From CAZESH01 sp964514665 (lineage in GTDB: Bacteria; Bacillota; Bacilli; Paenibacillales; KCTC-25726), in NCBI GenBank assembly GCA_964514665.1, contig CAZESH010000051.1, positions 1-19,287 of the forward strand: a stretch of DNA of 19,287 nt, written 5' to 3'. Position 1 is the stretch's first letter; each line of letters opens with the position of its first letter. Position numbers and translations under genes: made by a program. Shown piece after piece: positions 14,912-19,287 of the stretch. The notes beneath the pieces are model-generated. The model was not told the origin of the DNA and did not search any database. It saw only the letters and a program-made list of their open reading frames with translations.

Positions 14912-15997
14912 TTACTTTGCCTGATTATACCCTTCCGCTTTAAGCAGTTCGGCGATCAGAACGGCACCGCCTGCTGCCCCGCGCAATGTATTATGCGATA
15001 GTCCTACAAATTTATAATCGTATATGGAATCCTCGCGCAATCTACCAGTCGAAACTCCCATGCCGCGCTCAATGTCACGATCAAGTCTCGTCTGCGGTCT
15101 GTTCTCTTCTTCAAAATACGTGATGAACTGCTTTGGCGCGCTTGGCAGTCCAAGCTCCTGCGGCCGTCCTTTGAATTGCAGCCAGCGGTCAAGAATTTCT
15201 TCTTTCGAAGGTTTGTTCTCGAACGATACGAATACCGTGGCCAAATGTCCATCCGTTACCGGAACGCGAATACACTGCGTTGTGATTAAAGGCGCACTTG
15301 CTTTTACGATTTCGTTATTTACAATGCTGCCCCATATGCGCAGCGGCTCCTGTTCGCTCTTTTCTTCCTCGCCGCCGATATAAGGGATGACATTATCCAG
15401 CATTTCGGGCCAATCGTCAAAGTTTTTGCCCGCTCCGGAAATCGCCTGATACGTCGATGCAACCACCTTTGTCGGTTTGTAATCCAGCAGCGCATGAAGT
15501 GCCGGCACATAGCTCTGAATGGAACAGTTGGGCTTGACGGCAATAAATCCGGTCGAGGTTCCGAGCCGCTTTCTCTGGGCGGCAATCACTTCAATATGCC
15601 CCGGATTGATTTCCGGAATGACCATCGGAACGTCGGGCGTCCAGCGATGAGCCGAATTATTGGAAATAACGGGGGTGCCCGTTTTAGCGTACGCTTCTTC
15701 CAACGCTTGAATTTCACTCTTTTTCATATCCACCGCACAAAAAATAAAATCGACCCGAGCGGCAACCTCCTCCACTTTCGAAGCATCCTGAACGACGATA
15801 TTTTTCACATCTTCAGGAATCGGGCCAGACAGCTTCCATCTGCCTTGCACAGCTTCTTCGTAAGTTTTGCCTGCCGAACCGGCGCTTGCCGCAATGGCCG
15901 TTACCTTAAACCAGGGGTGCTGATCCAGCAGCTGAACAAACCGCTGGCCGACCATGCCCGTTCCTCCGACAATACCCGCTTTCAGTTTTTCTGCCAT
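14912..15997 (-). CDS. asd: Aspartate-semialdehyde dehydrogenase
   Basis: The product is 361 aa. It reduces aspartyl-4-phosphate to aspartate semialdehyde with NADPH, the branch-point step to lysine/diaminopimelate, threonine and methionine; it acts in the cytosol. Visible features are the nucleotide-binding GIVGGTGMVGQRF (about 8-20), NNSAHRW, the catalytic cysteine in AVKPNCSIQS (Cys158), the general-base histidine in PVTDGHLATV (His251) and a complete C-terminus with SHNTLRGAAGGAVL. Length and motifs fit the archaeal/fungal-type branch rather than the E. coli-type one. AAAGGA lies 11 nt before the ATG. It stands alone and is preceded by a T-box leader, so it responds to uncharged tRNA rather than to its usual dap-operon neighbours. 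Confidence 0.95.
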   Translation of the reverse strand: MAEKLKAGIVGGTGMVGQRFVQLLDQHPWFKVTAIAASAGSAGKTYEEAVQGRWKLSGPIPEDVKNIVVQDASKVEEVAARVDFIFCAVDMKKSEIQALEEAYAKTGTPVISNNSAHRWTPDVPMVIPEINPGHIEVIAAQRKRLGTSTGFIAVKPNCSIQSYVPALHALLDYKPTKVVASTYQAISGAGKNFDDWPEMLDNVIPYIGGEEEKSEQEPLRIWGSIVNNEIVKASAPLITTQCIRVPVTDGHLATVFVSFENKPSKEEILDRWLQFKGRPQELGLPSAPKQFITYFEEENRPQTRLDRDIERGMGVSTGRLREDSIYDYKFVGLSHNTLRGAAGGAVLIAELLKAEGYNQAK

Positions 15998-16041
15998 AAC
16001 TGATCAAATCCTTTCAACATAACATGATGAATGAAAACAAC

Positions 16042-16337
16042 AAAAAAATCCCGCTCCAAGACATGCGTCTTAGGGACGAGATTTGCATCCGTGGTACCAC
16101 CCAGATTCGCCAATATGTCGCCATATCGGCCTTTTCAAGTACGGCATTGCCATGCAATGCTTATACTCTAGCTCTGTAACAGGAGCTCCTGGCACACCAT
16201 CCCCTTTTTTCGTGAGGTTCCGATGTGCTGCTCTGAGGCTTTTTTCAATAAAGCATTCTTTACTCCTTTTCAGCTGACGGAGCTCTCTGCGAAAGAATCC
16301 CTTTATTTACTCTTCTCTTCATCGCATTTGAAATATT
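16042..16337 (-). promoter_or_regulatory. T-box riboswitch controlling asd
   Basis: Read on the minus strand, the leader has the AGTA motif, the AGAGAG bulge with its apical hairpin (CTCC/GGAG, near 16285-16263), a Stem I whose arms AATAAAG/CTTTATT and ATTCTTT/AAAGAAT pair, and the T-box sequence GGGTGGTACCACGG (16102-16089). The competing terminator (16084-16042) has stem AAATCTCGTCC...GGAGCGGGATT and seven T. The TGGT in the T-box implies a tRNA with discriminator A. By alignment with known leaders, the codon after TTGAA in the specifier loop is AAA (Lys); this codon call is tentative. Confidence 0.88.
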
Positions 16338-16343
16338 GTCGTT

Positions 16344-16372
16344 ATGTTATCAAATAACCGCAGTGATGTAAA
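16344..16372 (-). promoter_or_regulatory. Sigma-A promoter of the asd T-box transcript
   Basis: TTTACA (16372-16367) and TAACAT (16349-16344) are separated by exactly 17 nt, placing the start of transcription just before Stem I of the T-box. Confidence 0.65.
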
Positions 16373-16509
16373 CACCCTTTTGAAAATTGGGGGACTTTCA
16401 TAGCTTGAAAATATCAGCATCGCTAGCCCGAACGAGCCGGAAGCCACAACATACTTTAAAGAGAAAGGAATTTTTTGCAATACAATGAGGGAGGTTGCAG
16501 GCGAAGGTT

Positions 16510-17109
16510 ATGAAAAGAGCAGTTCGGGCGTCCAAATCCGTCGTGCAGAAGAACCCCAACCGATTCGTCTCAGCACGCGTTCTACGCAAGGTGGCCAGGG
16601 CGATGCTGCCCTTCTACCGGACGATCGCCTATAACAGGGTGTATGCAGCCCAATGGAACAGGGCGGTCGTGAACATTGATTTGAACAAGATGAGGCGTTT
16701 GTTCCGGTTAGCATCCCCTTTCGCCAGAAATCCGCTGCCTGGGACGAACGGGATCGGTTATTTTATCAATTTCGAATTCAAGGGGCCGATCAAGCTGTAC
16801 GGCAGCGGAACCACGATTCCCCCGGGGACGGTTCAGTTCTTCTTCGAAACGCGGGCCCATCAGGCGGTCGCCCGGGCTATTCTGCCCCTTTACCAGGCAC
16901 TGGCGTCGAACCATGCATTTGCGCAAGCTTTGGCCCAAACCATCCGGCACGGGGATACCCGGGTGGTAGCGTTTTTGGTGCGCAGACTCGTAAGGACACC
17001 GCAGCTCCGGTCTGTATCCATTGAAGAGTCCGGCATTGCGCTTGCTTTCAAATTTCCGTTCAGCAAGTATACGTACGAGCATTTTCTGTTCCATGAAGTG
17101 TTCGAGTAA
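16510..17109 (+). CDS. Orphan protein with two internal repeats
   Basis: The product is 199 aa, very basic at the N-terminus (KRAVRASKSVVQKN), with no signal peptide or membrane helix. The body is two related ~75-residue units. Unit 1 (about 28-90) has VARAMLPFYRTIAYNRVYAA, MRRLFRLASP and GIGYFINFEF; unit 2 (about 120-184) has VARAILPLYQALASNHAFAQ, VAFLVRRLVRTP and GIALAFKFPF. Each is two helices followed by a beta segment. I do not recognise the family. The start is uncertain: ATG 16510 is 15 nt from GGGAGG, while TTG 16495 abuts it. It is monocistronic, divergent from asd, with a stem-loop downstream. Confidence 0.75.
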   Translation: MKRAVRASKSVVQKNPNRFVSARVLRKVARAMLPFYRTIAYNRVYAAQWNRAVVNIDLNKMRRLFRLASPFARNPLPGTNGIGYFINFEFKGPIKLYGSGTTIPPGTVQFFFETRAHQAVARAILPLYQALASNHAFAQALAQTIRHGDTRVVAFLVRRLVRTPQLRSVSIEESGIALAFKFPFSKYTYEHFLFHEVFE

Positions 17110-17112
17110 ATG

Positions 17113-17139
17113 CCCCTCATCGGGTTTATCCGAGAGGGG
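17113..17139 (+). terminator. Stem-loop after the repeat-containing orphan gene
   Basis: CCCCTC pairs with GAGGGG, with an inner CGG/CCG pairing, starting 3 nt after the stop; a short TTTT occurs about 8 nt further on. Confidence 0.6.
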
Positions 17140-17163
17140 ATTGTGATTTTCCTCCCTTATCAA

Positions 17164-17735
17164 ATCAAAAAGCTTTGTCCCCTAAGCCGAAAGAGCCGTC
17201 TTCCGGATTTATCGTCGATTTCATGAACTCTGTCCCCCGTCTATTCATTGTCAATGTTACGTTATACTATATCACCGGATTCGTACTGCTGCGTGCGCGG
17301 AAGACCTGCTCCCACCTCGAAATTTATAAATTCTATAATGTTTGTGATATTCCCGGTTCATGCTGAAGGTTTTGAGTATATCTTTTGCCTGATTATGGGT
17401 CTCGATTTGAACAAGCAGCAATTACTCAATGTCTCCTTTTAGATAATCGGCTATTAAGCTACTTTGATTAGAGATCATCTTATATGATTTGGCGTTGGTG
17501 ATCAAACCCACCAAAATTAATCTTGATTCAAATCAATTCCGGCTGTTCACAGGTTCATTGAATGAATTTCGAAAATCCGCGCCGAGTAAGGATCCGGCAA
17601 TGAAACAGAAAGCGCTCCTTTGACGGAGTGCCAAGAAGCGCTTTAAGCGGCGTAACGTAGAGTGCACGAACCCCCGCTTCATCCGAAGAGCATGCAGGCT
17701 GTTTTTAAATCCGATCCCTCCGATTAATGGTGCAG
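17164..17735. other. Gene-free AT-rich stretch
   Basis: No reading frame with a ribosome site or recognisable protein was found. One hairpin stands out: AAAGCGC (17609-17615) pairs with GCGCTTT (17638-17644), with an inner TCC/GGA. No T-run follows, so its role is unclear. Confidence 0.4.
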
Positions 17736-17999
17736 TTATTCGTTTTTTTCTTGTTCGGCATCAATATTGACGGCGGCATCAAAGACGTTCGCCTTCGGCA
17801 CCTGAGTCATATCTTCCTTTTGTTTCACCCAAGATTCAATATTGCGGTACCAGTCCTGAAACGAAGCATCCAATTGCTGCTCCCGGTTACGATCCTCATT
17901 AACATCGGAGTCAACTTCCATATCCTCATCGAGAACCCCTTCCTCTCCAATCCCGTCGTTCCCATTCCGTTCCCGGTTGATATCATCAAATTCATTCAC
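17736..17999 (-). CDS. Small acidic hypothetical protein
   Basis: The product is 87 aa with about 26 Asp/Glu against 9 Lys/Arg, no cysteine, no signal peptide and no membrane segment. The first half (NEFDDINRERNGNDG, then EEGVLDEDMEVDSDVNED) looks disordered; the second half has QDWYRNIESWVKQKED, which may form a helix. GTG 17999 is chosen because GGGAGG lies 10 nt upstream; a TTG at 18026 precedes the site. No family was recognised. The strong ribosome site argues that it is a real gene. Confidence 0.6.
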   Translation of the reverse strand: MNEFDDINRERNGNDGIGEEGVLDEDMEVDSDVNEDRNREQQLDASFQDWYRNIESWVKQKEDMTQVPKANVFDAAVNIDAEQEKNE

Positions 18000-18348
18000 G
18001 TTGAAATCGCCTCCCAAAATTCTCAACTTGTGCGATCTAAATCGCCAATTGGTTTAGTACAAATCATTCTTTGGATTATTCTGCATATATAAAGATTAAT
18101 TTATACCGCTTTAGTAGCATAGGTAAGCATTTGATGTGATCGCAGCTTTTCCCCTGCTCCGCACGAGCGTGCCAGTTTCCAGAGTACTCCGCGCACCATA
18201 TAACCGAAAATACTCGTACATAAGTTCCACGTTAAATTTACTGGAAAACATCTTCACTTTTCGGCCTCTTTAGACTTTTTTTGAAAATCAGATGCAAGGA
18301 TTGGATCAATCCGTCAAAGCTTAAAGCATTCATCACCAAATCATCAAA
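18000..18348. other. Gap upstream of the acidic-protein gene
   Basis: No gene, repeat or convincing promoter was found here. Its left part should contain the leader and promoter of the minus-strand acidic-protein gene. Its right part may contain the lost 5' region of the broken lipoprotein gene that follows. Confidence 0.35.
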
Positions 18349-18638
18349 GTGCGGTATATTCTGATCACGGAAACTAAAGACGGGATTTCAATTCTCTTGC
18401 TTGTGATGACTGGCTGCAGCTCACAGCGGGATTCTTCTGTTGTCGAAACAAGAACCGGTTATATCGCGGAGCTTCACATTAAGCAAGCTGAGGTGCTTGT
18501 CGTTGAAGTCAACAGCAGTAATGAAATCCAAAACTATCAGGGAAAGTCGGCCAAAAAGTAAAGGTGTCTGTCCATGGAGCGTTTGCTGACTCATACCCGC
18601 AACAAGCAGCCGGGAAGATCGAAATCTTAAAGGATTAG
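18349..18638 (+). pseudogene. Broken YobA-like (DUF3221) lipoprotein gene
   Basis: The frame from about 18390 reads LLLVMTGCSSQ, a clear lipobox (MTGC) but with a damaged signal peptide in front. It continues with TRTGYIAELHIKQAEVLVVE, the first strands of DUF3221, and stops at TAA 18559-18561. In a neighbouring frame the family C-terminus continues without pause: GKVGQKVKVSVHG, FADSYPQQAAGKIEILKD, ending TAG 18636-18638. The two parts overlap near 18530-18560. The reconstructed protein lacks the usual middle segment of the family, so at least one deletion with frameshift has occurred. No ribosome site precedes it. The lipoprotein at 250-1155 contains the same kind of domain. Confidence 0.65.
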
Positions 18639-18732
18639 AAAAGACTATAATATATTTTCGGACAGCACACGGCAATCATTTCGGATTTGATCAAGGTTAT
18701 CCATTTTCAAAACAAGTAAGTGTGAGCAATAG

Positions 18733-18777
18733 AAAAAAGCGGTAGCTTAAGGGATCACCTTGGAGTTGCCGCTTTTT
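18733..18777. terminator. Bidirectional Rho-independent terminator
   Basis: AAAAAGCGGTAGC pairs with GTTGCCGCTTTTT (one G-U), with an inner AAGG/CCTT stem. T-runs are present on both strands, between the plus-strand broken lipoprotein gene and the minus-strand DUF5050-like gene. Confidence 0.8.
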
Positions 18778-18868
18778 CGATTTTTGCTCATGTTCCGGTT
18801 TGACACACTCACCCGGTGTTATCATAAAAATCACAAATAAATGAATCGGACTATGACGAGATCCAACC

Positions 18869-19287
18869 CTACAGTTCCACCTTCATCGGGTGCACCAATC
18901 GCGCTTCGGATCCGTCTATCTTTACCCGGATGTCTCGGAAGGTTTTCTTTTCCGTGCTCAGGTAAATCGTGCTCCCGACAATCTGATATCCCCGGATGAA
19001 GCCTTGGGGAAGCTCTTCCGTCTTGCTGCCGTCCTTTCGAGCTCGAAAAAAGGAGGTGTAAGTATCGTTATTTTCACCATATGTCGCATAGTACACCCAA
19101 TCCCGGTCCGTAAATACAATTCCGGGCATGCCCTGCAAATCGCCGGCCACTCGGACCGCCGGCCCACCGTCCGGCGAAAGCCGGAGCAATTGATTGTTCC
19201 TCACCTTATTTTTCATAAATCTTGATTTCTGTGCAAATCCTTGTATTATTTTACCATAAGCAGGAGGCTTTCTGACCTCTATTAGTC
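18869..19287 (-). CDS. DUF5050-like protein, C-terminal part (5' end beyond window)
   Basis: The frame is open from the right edge to the stop at 18869-18871, so the gene begins outside the window. The ATG at 19216 has no ribosome site and is inside the open frame. The translation shows repeated beta-propeller-like units: NNQLLRLSPDGGPAVRVA, then DRDWVYYATYGEN, SFFRARKDGSKTEELPQG and GSTIYLSTEKKTFRDIRVKI, ending DGSEARLVHPM. The pattern LYRI/K-DG-s---L is that of DUF5050 domains, extracellular beta-propeller-like modules often attached to copper-amine-oxidase-like or lipoprotein N-termini in Paenibacillus-type organisms. The first ~24 residues seen are less typical, and anchoring or signal elements cannot be judged. 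Confidence 0.65.
   Translation of the reverse strand, partial: LIEVRKPPAYGKIIQGFAQKSRFMKNKVRNNQLLRLSPDGGPAVRVAGDLQGMPGIVFTDRDWVYYATYGENNDTYTSFFRARKDGSKTEELPQGFIRGYQIVGSTIYLSTEKKTFRDIRVKIDGSEARLVHPMKVEL

Noticed and set aside
15494..16003. 169-codon plus-strand open frame
   Set aside because: Lies antisense within asd; composition typical of a shadow.
17175..17442. Two overlapping plus-strand frames of about 63 codons
   Set aside because: No ribosome site, low-complexity AT-rich sequence, no recognisable motif.

Overview
The window looks like a chromosomal segment from a low-to-mid GC, endospore-former-type Firmicute, most likely Paenibacillaceae. The reasons are strong GGAGG Shine-Dalgarno sites with frequent GTG/TTG starts, a YfiT/BstA-type bacillithiol transferase, a T-box leader in front of asd, YobA-like (DUF3221) lipoproteins and typical Rho-independent terminators. 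This assignment is inferred from gene content only. No rRNA, tRNA, CRISPR array, transposase or integrase was seen.

Layout. At 1-231 is the 3' end of a GH3 beta-N-acetylhexosaminidase, facing a DUF3221-like lipoprotein gene (250-1155, minus) and a frameshifted unknown gene (1237-1663). At 1881-3658 a minus-strand cluster encodes a WYL-domain regulator, an ABM-fold monooxygenase and a DUF6157 protein. Upstream of it lies a ~210 bp imperfect inverted repeat (3735-3945). Next come a DinB-like protein (4031-4528) and a broken DHA2-type MFS exporter whose 3' end has been replaced by the tail of an XRE-type regulator (4696-5945). On the plus strand bstA and a luciferase-like flavin monooxygenase form a pair (6152-7763). 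They are followed by an ArsR / SRPBCC / broken RibD-DHFR / VOC operon (8138-9834) that ends at a clear terminator. A MmyB-like HTH regulator (9890-10708) diverges from an SDR gene carrying one in-frame TGA (10821-11663). A second SRPBCC + VOC pair (11732-12571) is on the minus strand.

The most informative locus is 13205-14762. A GC-rich ECF41/SigJ-type sigma factor gene diverges from a PhnB-like VOC gene. Between them are two oppositely oriented motifs matching TGTCACA-N16-CGTC, the promoter pattern I recall for ECF41 factors. This suggests that the sigma factor drives both itself and the VOC gene. Then comes asd (14912-15997, minus) with a complete T-box leader and promoter. After it are a two-repeat orphan protein (16510-17109), a small very acidic protein (17736-17999), a broken DUF3221 lipoprotein gene (18349-18638) and a DUF5050-like gene running off the right edge.

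Overall this is accessory chromosome rich in small detoxification/stress enzymes (three VOC, two SRPBCC, two DinB-fold, LLM, ABM, SDR), each near its own one-component regulator. Five genes are broken by a frameshift, a deletion or a stop codon. That points either to a decaying region or, for the homopolymer cases, to sequencing error.
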